DNA from: Persicitalea sp963803495
Lineage (GTDB): Bacteria > Bacteroidota > Bacteroidia > Cytophagales > Spirosomataceae
DNA: 64,000 nt
NCBI GenBank assembly: GCA_963803495.1
Contig: CAWDMP010000002.1
Location: forward strand, 1,612,001-1,676,000
Reading direction: 5' to 3'
Positions 17,712 to 27,112 of the stretch are shown in pieces. Each line of letters begins with the position of its first letter. Position 1 is the first letter of the stretch. The notes beneath the pieces were generated by a model. It had not been told where the DNA came from. It searched no databases and worked only from the letters and a program-made list of their open reading frames with translations. The translations under genes were made by a program, and so were the position numbers.

Positions 17712-19085
17712 TCATTTCTTGGCGAGTGTTTCTACTTCCGTCCATTCCACTTCCTTCGGCAAACGCCCCGACAACGCGGCCTTGGCCGATACCCTCCCGG
17801 CGGCTTCGCCCATCGGTACGGCGTTGCCTGTAACGCGGTAGCTGGCGTGGGCGTAGAAATCACCGCTGATGCAGCGGCCCGCCATCATCAGGTTGTCTAC
17901 GTCTTTGGCAATCAGCGAGCGGAGCGGAATTTGGTAGGGTTTCATCTTGACCCCGCCCGCGCCGTAGCCCCCGCCTTCGCCCCGCACCAGTGAGTGAATG
18001 TCCACCACAAAATTGACGTCGCAGACGCCATCCTCAAACTGAGCGCCCCGCATTAAGTCCTCCTTCGTGAGCATATACAGGCCGTGGATACGCCTGCCTT
18101 CGCGGATGCCGATCTGGGGTGCAGAAGTCACGATACGTACATCGGCCCACATGCCGCCCGTCTTGCGCAACGCGTTCACGATGCGGTTTACTTCGTCGCG
18201 GGCCTGGAGCGTGGCCTTGGTCACTGCATTGGCATCCGTAGCAAGTACCTCGTACTGGTGATTGACCATCAAAGCCACCATGTCTTGGCGAACAGTGAAA
18301 AAACTTGGCATCGAATAACTAGCGTCGATACCGGCAGCCAGAATATCGCGGTGCAGTTTTTTCTTGCCTTCACCCGTGGGCGAGCCATCTTTTCCGTAGC
18401 CCTTGACGTAGCCCTGCTTTACCAAATCGTCTTCCTTCAAACCGCTTAGAATAACCATCAGCGACATGGGCTGCACGCGCCCAGTACCCAGCTCGCCCAT
18501 CTCGAAGGCGCAACCTGCTCTTGCCGCCAGGTCGCCGTTGCCGGTGGCATCGATGAATACCTTGGCCTTCCACGCCTCCCGGCCCGACAGGCTTTCGGTC
18601 GCGATATAGTCGATCTTATTGTTTTTATCGACATTGGCCGCCGTTACCCGGGTGTGCAGCCGCACGTCTACGCCCGCTTCGCGGCACATTTCGTCGAGCA
18701 TCCATTTCATCAGCTCGGCGTCGTATTTGGTGGGGTCGTACTGCCCGTCGGTATCATTCAGGCGATCCATCAATTCTTTCATGATGCCCGTCTTGGCCGC
18801 CGAGTCGATGATATTACTCAACAAACTGGCCGTCCAGACACCACCGAGGCAGCCGTGTAGCTCGATCAGCGTGGTTTTGGCCCCACTTCGGGCGGCACTC
18901 AGCGCGGCCCCGATGCCCGCCGGACCACCACCGCACACGATTACGTCGGTTTCCTTTACGATGGGCAAAATGCGCTTGCCTTCGGTGACTTCGTCGGCGT
19001 TGGTGCTGGCGAGGGCTTCTTCGCCAAGGAGCGGTGTCAGGGAGGTGAGGGCGCTGGCCCGGAGGAATTTTCTACGGTTAATCAT
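17712..19085 (-). CDS. FAD-dependent oxidoreductase with twin-arginine signal
   Basis: 457 aa from the ATG at 19085, which puts the motif NRRKFLRASALT at the N-terminus, a Tat-type signal for export of a folded cofactor protein. The Rossmann FAD site VIVCGGGPAGIGAALSAA is followed by the FAD-oxidoreductase (PF12831) pattern: GCLGGVWTASLLSNI, FIDATGNGDLAARAGC and, near the C-terminus, MMAGRCISGDFYAHASYRVT. Members of this family often lie beside sulfatases and carbohydrate genes in Bacteroidota and Planctomycetes, but their reaction is poorly known. A decayed relative lies just upstream at 19988-20105, which suggests this gene was once duplicated. Confidence 0.88.
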   Translation of the reverse strand: MINRRKFLRASALTSLTPLLGEEALASTNADEVTEGKRILPIVKETDVIVCGGGPAGIGAALSAARSGAKTTLIELHGCLGGVWTASLLSNIIDSAAKTGIMKELMDRLNDTDGQYDPTKYDAELMKWMLDEMCREAGVDVRLHTRVTAANVDKNNKIDYIATESLSGREAWKAKVFIDATGNGDLAARAGCAFEMGELGTGRVQPMSLMVILSGLKEDDLVKQGYVKGYGKDGSPTGEGKKKLHRDILAAGIDASYSMPSFFTVRQDMVALMVNHQYEVLATDANAVTKATLQARDEVNRIVNALRKTGGMWADVRIVTSAPQIGIREGRRIHGLYMLTKEDLMRGAQFEDGVCDVNFVVDIHSLVRGEGGGYGAGGVKMKPYQIPLRSLIAKDVDNLMMAGRCISGDFYAHASYRVTGNAVPMGEAAGRVSAKAALSGRLPKEVEWTEVETLAKK

Positions 19086-19977
19086 AGTGGTTTGGATGTT
19101 GCCAACAGATTGCAAGCTGTCGATTTAGGTAACGAGAGTACTTCTTTATTATTGATTTGTGCCCGGCCAGATAGCAGGCGGCCGAATAGCGGGGCGAATG
19201 CTTCCCCATGTTTTGATCCAGGTTCTCCACCATGGCGGCGTAGTGGGCATTGCGTCCCTGCCCATCCCGTTTGGGCAGTTTCCGGTATTTGTTCACCGAG
19301 TCGCCCTTACCCTGAAAGGGGAAGTGAACGGCGAAATGAGGAATGTAGAGAAAGAAGTCATTCGTGCGGTTTTGGCGCATGAACGCGATGGACTCCTGCG
19401 TGATTCGGTCCGTGAGTTCTTCGCCTTCGGGGCCATCGGCAAGGTACGACATCTAGTAAGGGCTGAAATAGCTTTGGGGGCTGCCTGCCTTTCCACCGCC
19501 CTTGTGCAGGTCGAAACCCTGCTTCGTGGGATCATCTCCGATGTGCCATTTGCCCATCACCGCCGTTTTGAAGCCCGCCTTTTGCAGCACCATCCCCAGG
19601 GTACGATAGTCAGGCGCCAAGAACGCCTGGTTGGGGGTGGCGATCAGTCGGCGCGGGCGGGTGTCGCCCCGGTCGGGCGATGCGACGGTGTAGACCCCGT
19701 GCCGGGTCGAGTAGCTACCCGACATCAGGGAAGCCCGGCTAGGCGCACAATCAGAGGCATTGGCGTCAGCGTAACTGAACACCAGCGATCGTGCAGCCAA
19801 CGAATCCAGCACGGGCGTGTGGTAGTAGCGTGAACCATTGAACCCCACCTCCTTCCAGCCCAGGTCGTCGGCCAGGATGAGGATGATCTGGCGCGGCTTT
19901 TGGGCGGTGGCCGAAGCCATCGAGAGGAGGGCAAAACACATCCATAGCAGGTACCTGATGTTAAGCATAGAATACAT
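19078..19977 (-). pseudogene. Sulfatase remnant: in-frame amber stop and missing C-terminal half
   Basis: The first 174 codons encode a signal peptide, IILILADDLGWKEVGFNG (DD at 38-39), Cys77 in CAPSR and MGKWHIGDDP. A TAG at 19453-19455 interrupts the frame just where relatives read on. The same frame then continues with DGPEGEELTDRITQESIAFM and YAAMVENLDQNMG. After about 19215 the sequence no longer looks like a sulfatase, and more than 200 C-terminal residues are missing. The gene thus carries at least one nonsense change and a 3' deletion. It cannot be functional as a sulfatase. Confidence 0.85.
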
Positions 19978-19987
19978 GGGGTTGTCG

Positions 19988-20105
19988 GCAGGCGGCTGGG
20001 GTTCAGTCGGTAGATGAGTTCTTTCATGATACCCGTTTTTGCCTCATGGCCCAGATTTACGCTGGACCATCGCCGCACACGATCACCTAAGTTTCTCTTG
20101 AGCAT
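19988..20105 (-). pseudogene. Fragments of a second Tat-type FAD oxidoreductase
   Basis: On the minus strand, 20086-20057 reads VIVCGDGPA then stop, matching VIVCGGGPA of the intact gene at 17712-19085. About 20050-19998 reads EAKTGIMKELIYRLN in another phase, matching AAKTGIMKELMDRLN of the same protein. The roughly 60 residues between these motifs in the intact gene are missing. The remnant joins almost directly to the start of the truncated sulfatase. I infer a decayed copy of an oxidoreductase-sulfatase pair, shortened by deletions. Confidence 0.75.
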
Positions 20106-20111
20106 GATAAG

Positions 20112-21989
20112 TTATTTTGAATTTTGGGTAAAAAGGGCGTTTAAAAATTCGCCCCGTGTCCACGATCTTGTAGTAAAAAGCTGCTGAGCCTGGGCCCTTT
20201 GTCTGGCAGCTATCCTGGCCAACCACCGTTCGGCCAATTTGGAATCAAGTGTCTTCTCTGGCTCGACGCCGTGGTAGAGCATGGGGCCGCTATATTGCAA
20301 TTTTAGGACGGGAACCGAACGAAGGCTCACTTCTTGCGGTGAGTACAGATCATGTAGAAAACCTTTAGCTCCAAAATACTGAATGGCCTGGAAATAAGGC
20401 GAATCAGCCTCGACATCGCTTACATAAACAATCTTGGCTCCTTTCTTTAAAAGTAATGATTGCAGGTCAGCTACCCGTACTTGCGTGGTGGGTACTTTAT
20501 TCTTTAAACTCAAATGGGCCGCCAACCCTGCCGCTTGCCCCAGCGCCGACCAGGTGGGTTCGAGTCGGATACCACAAAAACCCACATGGCTCGAAGAGAC
20601 TGCCACTGGAACGAGCAGATTCTCGAAATTCTTGGGCAGCATCACCCCGTAAGGAATCTGAAAGGGCTGCGGTGAAGCGTTGAAATCGCCTTCCGTCATG
20701 TCGGGATACAGCGGGCCGGGTGGTGATACGCCGTGGCAGTTCAAGGCGTAGTCGCTGATGGCGATAGCGTTGGGTTCCAGTCGGCTACGCACCGAGCCGG
20801 GGGCGAGGTTGGTGCTGTTTTCGGTAAAAACTACCTCGCCCATGATGCGGCGGGCTTCGCGGATGTAAAGGCGGTAGGGAAAGTTATCATTGTCTGTGAA
20901 TTCGTCTTTTGCTAGTCCCCACTCCCTTGCCTCTTGCCGGGCGGACGAGGGAATACTCTCGTCATTTTGCAAGAAATAGATCATCCCCAGAATATGTTCC
21001 CGGTGTTCGGCGATGATTCTGGCTCTAACCTCGGGGCTGCCATTGGGATAATCATAATTCTTTCCCAGCGACGACATCCGAACGGGAGCATTTTTGATAT
21101 CATTGATGTCAGCCTTCCGGTTCACGAGCGGCTGCACCCGCAGAATTCCTTCCCGACTTTGCGTAAAGATCTGGCTGACTGCTCCGCTGGCAAAAACTTC
21201 GGCAATGGGCAAGAATTCATTCCTGGTGTAGTGAGCTGGCTGCTCGACCATCCGACGGTTGGCCGCCGAGTCTGTCATGATGAGCCTGAAATTATAGGCT
21301 TGCACCTTACCGTCGCCCTCGCCTGTGCTTCCCGTTACGATTTGGCCGTTTTTGGTAAAAATCTTGCCCGCATGAATCTCGCAAAATTCCTTCCTCGACT
21401 CCCGTCCGATGCGGTACTCGGCCCCGGCGGCTACTGCCAAATCCCCCTCGTAGGTAGCGTCGATAAAGATTTTACCAGAAATGACCACGGATTTTCCGGT
21501 TGCCAAATTCGTGAAAGTGGCGGCGTCTATTCTCGCTACGCCCGCGTTGTTTTTGGTAACATTAGCTTTGGCGATTCGATGTTTCGTTAAAACATTGATC
21601 GAAGGTAGTTCGGCTAGCATTTGCTGGAAAATCAATAGCGTCACCTTTGGCTCGGCGTTGACGCCAAAATAGCTGTCGGCAATCTGCGGTGAATTCGGTC
21701 CGTACTTCTTTTTGTAGTAATCCAGCACCCGAAAACGGTACTCGTTGAACGTGCCGCTCAGCGATTCGAGCGACCGGAAGTCCGTAAAAGAAAGCCCACC
21801 CGTCATCAAGCCGCCGATGTGCGGATACTCTTCCACCAACGTCACGCTATGACCTTCGCGGGCAGCATTGATGGCGGCGAAAATCCCGGCGGGCGTGGCA
21901 CCGTAGATGACGACCTCGGCATTGCGAGTTTGAGCGGATACTACCTGGAAGGAGAAAATTGCGAGTAGTACGCAAGACCATTTTTTCAT
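20112..21989 (-). CDS. FAD-dependent oxidoreductase, exported (PF12831-type)
   Basis: 625 aa with a Sec-type signal peptide (MKKWSCVLLAIFSFQVVSAQ). The dinucleotide-binding region is VVIYGATPAGIFAAINAARE, with the relaxed Gly spacing usual in this exported family. It is followed by GGLMTGGLSFTDF, FIDATYEGDLAVAAGAEYR, and the late motif FENLLVPVAVSSSHVGFCGI. The family is found next to sulfatases and SusCD genes. Its reaction on the imported or surface-bound sugar is not established, and oxidation of sugar hydroxyls is a guess. It is the gene after SusD in transcription order and probably acts in the periplasm. It is longer than the Tat-type oxidoreductase and not a close copy of it. Confidence 0.88.
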   Translation of the reverse strand: MKKWSCVLLAIFSFQVVSAQTRNAEVVIYGATPAGIFAAINAAREGHSVTLVEEYPHIGGLMTGGLSFTDFRSLESLSGTFNEYRFRVLDYYKKKYGPNSPQIADSYFGVNAEPKVTLLIFQQMLAELPSINVLTKHRIAKANVTKNNAGVARIDAATFTNLATGKSVVISGKIFIDATYEGDLAVAAGAEYRIGRESRKEFCEIHAGKIFTKNGQIVTGSTGEGDGKVQAYNFRLIMTDSAANRRMVEQPAHYTRNEFLPIAEVFASGAVSQIFTQSREGILRVQPLVNRKADINDIKNAPVRMSSLGKNYDYPNGSPEVRARIIAEHREHILGMIYFLQNDESIPSSARQEAREWGLAKDEFTDNDNFPYRLYIREARRIMGEVVFTENSTNLAPGSVRSRLEPNAIAISDYALNCHGVSPPGPLYPDMTEGDFNASPQPFQIPYGVMLPKNFENLLVPVAVSSSHVGFCGIRLEPTWSALGQAAGLAAHLSLKNKVPTTQVRVADLQSLLLKKGAKIVYVSDVEADSPYFQAIQYFGAKGFLHDLYSPQEVSLRSVPVLKLQYSGPMLYHGVEPEKTLDSKLAERWLARIAARQRAQAQQLFTTRSWTRGEFLNALFTQNSK

Positions 21990-22003
21990 CGCGTCTATAA
22001 CTG

Positions 22004-22038
22004 TAAAGTCGTTCGGAAACCTGATCCGAACGACTTTA
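22004..22038. repeat. Perfect 14-bp stem-loop between SusD and oxidoreductase genes
   Basis: TAAAGTCGTTCGGA and TCCGAACGACTTTA pair perfectly around a 7-nt loop, 16 nt after the susD stop. In the minus-strand direction no T-run follows, so it is more likely an intercistronic mRNA hairpin (stability or attenuation) than a full terminator. Confidence 0.65.
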
Positions 22039-22053
22039 TAAGTGAATCCAATT

Positions 22054-23496
22054 TTATTTCTTCGCCCAGAAAACTTTCGTTCTCGGCTCGAAGACTGAAA
22101 TATTGTCGATGTCAGTGGGTGTCTTTACGTTGCGGGTCAGTTCCGACACCGGGTACGGCAGGCGGTTGGGTCTTCCGGTCGGGTCGGTTACGGGGATGAG
22201 CGCAGTTCGGCGGACATCATTGTAAGCTTCGATGGGTTGGTACTGGTAGAAGTAAATGTACTTCTGTACAATGATGTCGCGTATGGCAAGGTTCTCGGCT
22301 CCCGACAACACCTTGGGCATCGCCAGGTAGGCGTCGATCTGGGCGTCGGAGAGTTTCGCCGCCGGGTTAAAATCCCCTGCGTGTCTCAGGGCCAGCGTGA
22401 CCGCCGTTCGGTACGCCTCTTGGGCTTTAGGGCGGTTGTTCAAGCGCAAATTTGCCTCGGCTTCAATGAACTTTAACTCCACGAAAGTCAGCAACGGCAC
22501 GGGGGCGGCGAAGTGCTTGAAGATTTCGGGCTTGGAGTAAAAGGCCCCGTCGAGACGCGGTTCGCCGAAGTCGGGGCGGGCGGTGCCATTGGGCGCGGGG
22601 ATGATTTTCCCGCCCACTTTCGTAAACCATATGTTGGCCCGTGGGTCATCTTCCGCCTTTCCGTTGGCCCCGAAGCTCGCCATCGCGTTGTAGATCCCGT
22701 TTCCCACCGCCGAAGCGGGCTGAATATTCTGGCCATTCGAGAAAGGATTGGCGTTCAGGTTGTTGTTCTGGAATTTGGTAAAAACAAAATTCTCCTTGTC
22801 GGAGGCGAACGACTGCGCAATGGCCGCCAGTGCTTTGTCGGCCGAACCCGTCGGATCGAGATTACTGAGTCGGTTGTGCATGCGGGCTTTGATGCCGTAG
22901 GCTGTCTTGATCCACATCGCCTTGTCGCCCCCGAAAATCAGGTCGTCGTTCTTGGGGGTCAGCAGACCGGACTCTTTCCCCAAATTTGTGATCGCCTGGT
23001 CGAGGACGTTCTGAATTTCGGTATAAATGTCTTCCGAAGGATCAAATGAGGGATTGATGACATCGCTGCGGAGCGCCTCGGAATAAGGAATATCCCCAAA
23101 CAGGTCGGTCAATGCCGCCAGGTTCAACGCCTTGTACACATCGGCAATGCCGGCGTAGGTAAAGGCGTTGGCGTCGAGGGCTTTTTGTTTCATGATCGCC
23201 AGGTCGTTCAGGCTGCGGTAGGCCTGCGACCAAAGTCCGCCGCCCAGGCTCTGGGTGACTTCAAGTCGGTTATCGCCCAGCACAAAGGTATTCTGCTCCG
23301 ATAGGTAATACGCGTTGGTGGCCGTTCCGCCACCCGCTATCCCCGTCACATAACCGACCTGAACCTGCGTTAGCAGGGTTCTCAGCGGCACATCGTTGAT
23401 CTGGTTGGGGTTCGTGTCGATGTCGTTCAGTACTTCATCAGTGCAGGAACTGAAAGCAACCACTAGCAGGAAAAGGTATGTTTTAAGGTTTTTCAT
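22054..23496 (-). CDS. SusD/RagB-family outer-membrane nutrient-binding lipoprotein
   Basis: 480 aa. The lipobox LLVVAFSSC at the N-terminus marks a surface lipoprotein. The helical body has SusD-type landmarks such as LNDLAIMKQKALDANAFTYA, DLFGDIPYSEAL and, near the C-terminus, the TPR-like KFIEAEANLRLNNRPKAQEA. The sequence is nearer the SusD-like_2 group than the classical SusD. It caps the SusC-like channel encoded 13 nt upstream and delivers substrate to it. Context with sulfatases suggests a sulfated glycan as ligand, which is inference only. Confidence 0.93.
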   Translation of the reverse strand: MKNLKTYLFLLVVAFSSCTDEVLNDIDTNPNQINDVPLRTLLTQVQVGYVTGIAGGGTATNAYYLSEQNTFVLGDNRLEVTQSLGGGLWSQAYRSLNDLAIMKQKALDANAFTYAGIADVYKALNLAALTDLFGDIPYSEALRSDVINPSFDPSEDIYTEIQNVLDQAITNLGKESGLLTPKNDDLIFGGDKAMWIKTAYGIKARMHNRLSNLDPTGSADKALAAIAQSFASDKENFVFTKFQNNNLNANPFSNGQNIQPASAVGNGIYNAMASFGANGKAEDDPRANIWFTKVGGKIIPAPNGTARPDFGEPRLDGAFYSKPEIFKHFAAPVPLLTFVELKFIEAEANLRLNNRPKAQEAYRTAVTLALRHAGDFNPAAKLSDAQIDAYLAMPKVLSGAENLAIRDIIVQKYIYFYQYQPIEAYNDVRRTALIPVTDPTGRPNRLPYPVSELTRNVKTPTDIDNISVFEPRTKVFWAKK

Positions 23497-23509
23497 GGTT
23501 TTGATGTCG

Positions 23510-26500
23510 TTAGAATTTGAGTCTGAGTCCGGCCCCGAAGCTTCGGGTTTGGGGAATCTGGGAAATTTCGATTCCCTGGGAATTGTTGTTGGAAAAAGGC
23601 CCTTCGGAGGTATTCACCTCCGGGTCATAGTACGAATCAGTAATCAGAAACAGGTTGCGACCGGTAAAGTACACGGAGGCGTTCTTGATTTTTATTTTTG
23701 ATAGCCAGGCCACGGGAAGATTATAGTTCAGGCTCAGCTCCCGTAGCCGGACAAAAGAGGCGTCTTGTAAACCCTCCTCATTGATTCGGAAAAGAACGTT
23801 GAAATACTCCCGGTCTTTATTGATGGTGATGTCGTTATCACCCGAAATTTCCAGTTGTCCGTTGACGAAGGTACCCTTCTTGCCCTCCGGGGCAAACTGG
23901 GTCTCGCGGTCGCGGGTGTCACCAGCCAGCCCCCGCCGGAGCGATTCGATGTACGACTGGGAATAGATGTACCCCCCCTTGCGCCAGTCGATTTGGGCCG
24001 ATAGCGTGAATCCCTTAAACGTCAGGCTATTGATAAAATTCATTTCGAAATCCGGGGTGGGGGTTCCCAGCACTTTCTGGCTATTGTCGATCAGCGGCAG
24101 ACCGTAGTTATTTCTGCTTTCGTCGCCTTGGTATACGATCTGGCCCGATTGCGGATCGCGCCGGTAAGACGTGCCGATGAAAGCCGGGTACACGCTGCCC
24201 ACTTCCGCCACCAGGGTAATGACGTCCGACCCCGAGATAACCGCCCGCTCGGTGCCGCCGTACAGTTCGAGCACCTCACTTTTGTAGGTCGTGAAGTTGG
24301 TGTTGAACGTCCACCGGAAATTGGGGGTCTGGACCGGAACCAGCGAAAGCACCACTTCGTGCCCTGTATTCCGCAGACTGCCGCCGTTCCTGACTTCGTT
24401 GCTCGCCCCGGTCGTAATCGGCACCGGGACATTGAAAATCTGGCCGTCGGACTTGCTGTCGAAGTAGGTGTAGTCGATGCCGATGCGGTCGTTCAGGAAG
24501 CGGAGGTCGCCGCCAATCTCGAACGTCCGGGTGTTTTCGGGCCGCAGTTCGGGGTTGATCCGGGTGCCGCTTTGGGTATAGCTGGCCAGGCCCTGGTAGG
24601 GGAACACGAAGCCGCCGGGATTATTAGACACGAAGCCCCGACTGCCCACGTAGAGCGGCCCGGCTTGCCCGACCTCGGCCACCGTGGCCCGCAGTTTGGC
24701 GAAGGAAAAGACGCGCCTGGCTTCGGGCAGCAGTTCGGTGATGATCGCGCTGACCCCCAGCGAGGGGTAGAAGAAGGAGCGGTTCCCGGCGGGCATATTC
24801 GATACGATGTCGTTGCGGCCCGAGGCGTTCAAAAATATTTTGTCCTGCCAGCCCAAGTTGGCGTTGGCGTAGAACCCGACGATCCGCTGCCGCCTGATCG
24901 AATTGTCGCCCGCTAACTGGGTGGCGTTGTCCAGATTGGGCCAGCCGCCCACCACGAGGTTGGAACCGCGGGTGCGAATGGACTCCGAACGATTGTCGAA
25001 TACCTCGTTGCCGACGATGAAGTCCAGCGACCAGGTGTCTCGGATTTGTTTGTTGTAGGTCAGAAAAAAGTTGGAGTTCAACTGGGTGGCAAACGTATTG
25101 TTCAACGAGATGTCCCCGCCGCTGGGCGGGTTGGTGCGTCCGGCGGTGGCGTAACCAATCTCGCGGTACTGGGTGGCGTTGGTCGTGTAGTGGTCCAGGC
25201 CGATCCGGTAGTTGAGGGCCAGGTTCTCGCCTAGTTTGTAGTTGAGCAGGATGTTGCCCAGCGTTCGCTTGGTGTTTTCGTCCCGAAAAGCATTGTTGAC
25301 GACCCAATAGGGATTGTTTTGCGACACGCGGTAGAATATCTGCCGGTAGGGGTCATCGGGAAACGCGTAGGGCTTGCCGGCCAGGTTGTACGAAGGCGGC
25401 GTCTCGGTCAGACCCCGGAAGATGTTCGTGTTGCCAAATTCCTCGGGGAAGTCGTCGATATTCAGGTCGGAAAAATTGAAAGAAATGTTCGAAGTGAGGT
25501 TTTTAAGCAGCTTGAACTCGCCGTTGAACTTCACGTTATTGCGCGACATTCCCGAGTTGGGCACGATGCCCGTCTGGTCGTTGCGCCCGAAGCCGATCAT
25601 GAAATTACCAAAACTACCCGAATTCGAGAAAGCCAGATTGGTATTCATGGTGTGTCCGTTCTGGAAAAACGCCTTATCGTTGTCGTATACCCCCGGTTCT
25701 TCCTGCTCGCCGAGCTGGTTTGTGTAGGTACTCATCGTGCTGATGCGCGGCCCCCAAGTAAAGATGGAATTGGGATTGAAGTTGCCGTTTTCGCCCTGGC
25801 CGAACTCCATTTGTGTATCGGGCAGAAAGCCCACCTGATCGACGCTGTAATGCGTGTCGAACGTCACGGTGGGTTTGCCCGCTGCCCCCGAGCCATTTTT
25901 GGTCGTGATGACGATGACGCCGTTGGAGGCCCGCAAGCCGTACAACGCCGAGGCCGCCGGACCTTTCAGCACGTTCATAGACTCGATGTCGCTTGGGTTT
26001 ATATCCAGAATCCGGTCGCCACCCGAAACGGGCAGGCCGTCGATCACATACAACGGCGCGTTGTTGCCCGTCAGTGAGCGACTGCCCCGAATGCGAATGC
26101 CGGGCGACTTGCCGGGCATTCCGCTGTTCAGGCTCACCGTCACTCCGGCCACTTTGCCCTGCAGGCCATTCAAGACGTTGGGATTGCCTACCGCCGAAAT
26201 CTCCTTTCCTGAAATCTGTTGGGTAGCGTAGGTGAGGGATTTTTGGTCTTTTTTGATCCCAAAAGCCGTAACGACCACTTCGTTCAGCAGCTTGGTATCC
26301 ACCGCAAGGGTGACGTTAATTTGGATGCGATTGTCAATAGCTACCTCTTGTGCAAGATAGCCCACAAAGGAAAACACCAGCGTGTTGCTTTCATCAGGAA
26401 CCGAAAGACGATACGTACCATCGGCTCCGGTAGTCGTACCGCGTTGCGTTCCTTTTGCCAGAATACTAACGCCGGGCAAGGGCTCGCCCGTTTCGGTAGA

Positions 26501-26947
26501 CGTGACCTGACCTGACACAGTTTTGTCCATAGGTACGACCAGAGTCGCCTCTTCCTCAGCAGACTTCCTTCCGTCGTTACTGGCTATGGCTCGCCGCAGA
26601 ATAATCTGCTTGCCGACGACCTTATAGGTAAGCGTCTGCGGACGCAGCAGTTTTTCAAGTACTTCGGACAGTTTCTCGTTGGTGGCTACCAGCGAAACCC
26701 GGCGCGACGCCCGGATCAGGCTGGGGCTGTAAGAGAACTTCACCTCGGCGGTTTTCTCGATTTCGTTCAGGACGGCCTGCAGACGCAAATCCGTCGCCTG
26801 CACCGACACGCGCCGGTCCAGCAACTCCTGGGCGGACGCGTCGTGGGCGAAGGATACATTGGCGAACACAATCACCAGACACAGATTTACGAAAGACCAC
26901 TGCATGATTTTCAGCCCCCAGCGTTGGGTGGCGCATATTTTTTTCAT
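23510..26947 (-). CDS. SusC/RagA-family TonB-linked outer-membrane transporter with STN domain
   Basis: 1145 aa from the ATG at 26947 (a longer frame to 26998 lacks the signal at its start). A signal peptide precedes an STN domain (about residues 40-125, LQAVLNEIEKTAEVKFSYSP), which lets a receptor signal to a FecR anti-sigma factor. A CarboxypepD_reg-like domain (GQVTSTETGEPLPGVSILAK), a plug (VNVLKGPAASALYGLRASNG type) and the TonB barrel follow. The preceding genes are exactly an ECF sigma factor and FecR. Substrate binding should therefore trigger transcription of this locus. Together with SusD it imports glycan fragments across the outer membrane. Confidence 0.95.
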   Translation of the reverse strand: MKKICATQRWGLKIMQWSFVNLCLVIVFANVSFAHDASAQELLDRRVSVQATDLRLQAVLNEIEKTAEVKFSYSPSLIRASRRVSLVATNEKLSEVLEKLLRPQTLTYKVVGKQIILRRAIASNDGRKSAEEEATLVVPMDKTVSGQVTSTETGEPLPGVSILAKGTQRGTTTGADGTYRLSVPDESNTLVFSFVGYLAQEVAIDNRIQINVTLAVDTKLLNEVVVTAFGIKKDQKSLTYATQQISGKEISAVGNPNVLNGLQGKVAGVTVSLNSGMPGKSPGIRIRGSRSLTGNNAPLYVIDGLPVSGGDRILDINPSDIESMNVLKGPAASALYGLRASNGVIVITTKNGSGAAGKPTVTFDTHYSVDQVGFLPDTQMEFGQGENGNFNPNSIFTWGPRISTMSTYTNQLGEQEEPGVYDNDKAFFQNGHTMNTNLAFSNSGSFGNFMIGFGRNDQTGIVPNSGMSRNNVKFNGEFKLLKNLTSNISFNFSDLNIDDFPEEFGNTNIFRGLTETPPSYNLAGKPYAFPDDPYRQIFYRVSQNNPYWVVNNAFRDENTKRTLGNILLNYKLGENLALNYRIGLDHYTTNATQYREIGYATAGRTNPPSGGDISLNNTFATQLNSNFFLTYNKQIRDTWSLDFIVGNEVFDNRSESIRTRGSNLVVGGWPNLDNATQLAGDNSIRRQRIVGFYANANLGWQDKIFLNASGRNDIVSNMPAGNRSFFYPSLGVSAIITELLPEARRVFSFAKLRATVAEVGQAGPLYVGSRGFVSNNPGGFVFPYQGLASYTQSGTRINPELRPENTRTFEIGGDLRFLNDRIGIDYTYFDSKSDGQIFNVPVPITTGASNEVRNGGSLRNTGHEVVLSLVPVQTPNFRWTFNTNFTTYKSEVLELYGGTERAVISGSDVITLVAEVGSVYPAFIGTSYRRDPQSGQIVYQGDESRNNYGLPLIDNSQKVLGTPTPDFEMNFINSLTFKGFTLSAQIDWRKGGYIYSQSYIESLRRGLAGDTRDRETQFAPEGKKGTFVNGQLEISGDNDITINKDREYFNVLFRINEEGLQDASFVRLRELSLNYNLPVAWLSKIKIKNASVYFTGRNLFLITDSYYDPEVNTSEGPFSNNNSQGIEISQIPQTRSFGAGLRLKF

Positions 26948-27037
26948 AATTTGAAGGCGTTTTGTTGAATTAAAAGTTTGGCAGAACAATCCCGGCATCT
27001 GAATTTCAGATGGATTGCATCATTGGGATTTCTTTGG

Positions 27038-27068
27038 GCCGACGGTGGTGACGCACCGTCGGCTTTTT
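27038..27068 (+). terminator. GC-rich hairpin with T-run on the plus strand, between fecR and susC
   Basis: GCCGACGGTG, a 6-nt loop, CACCGTCGGC, then TTTTT when read on the plus strand. This is the form of an intrinsic terminator, but the surrounding genes run on the minus strand. It may stop antisense transcription, or act in the minus direction as an intercistronic hairpin. The sequence is clear; its role is not. Confidence 0.5.
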
Positions 27069-27112
27069 CGTGGCGTGGGTTTAGGTAATGTTTCCGGGCA
27101 TGAAGTAAGGGT

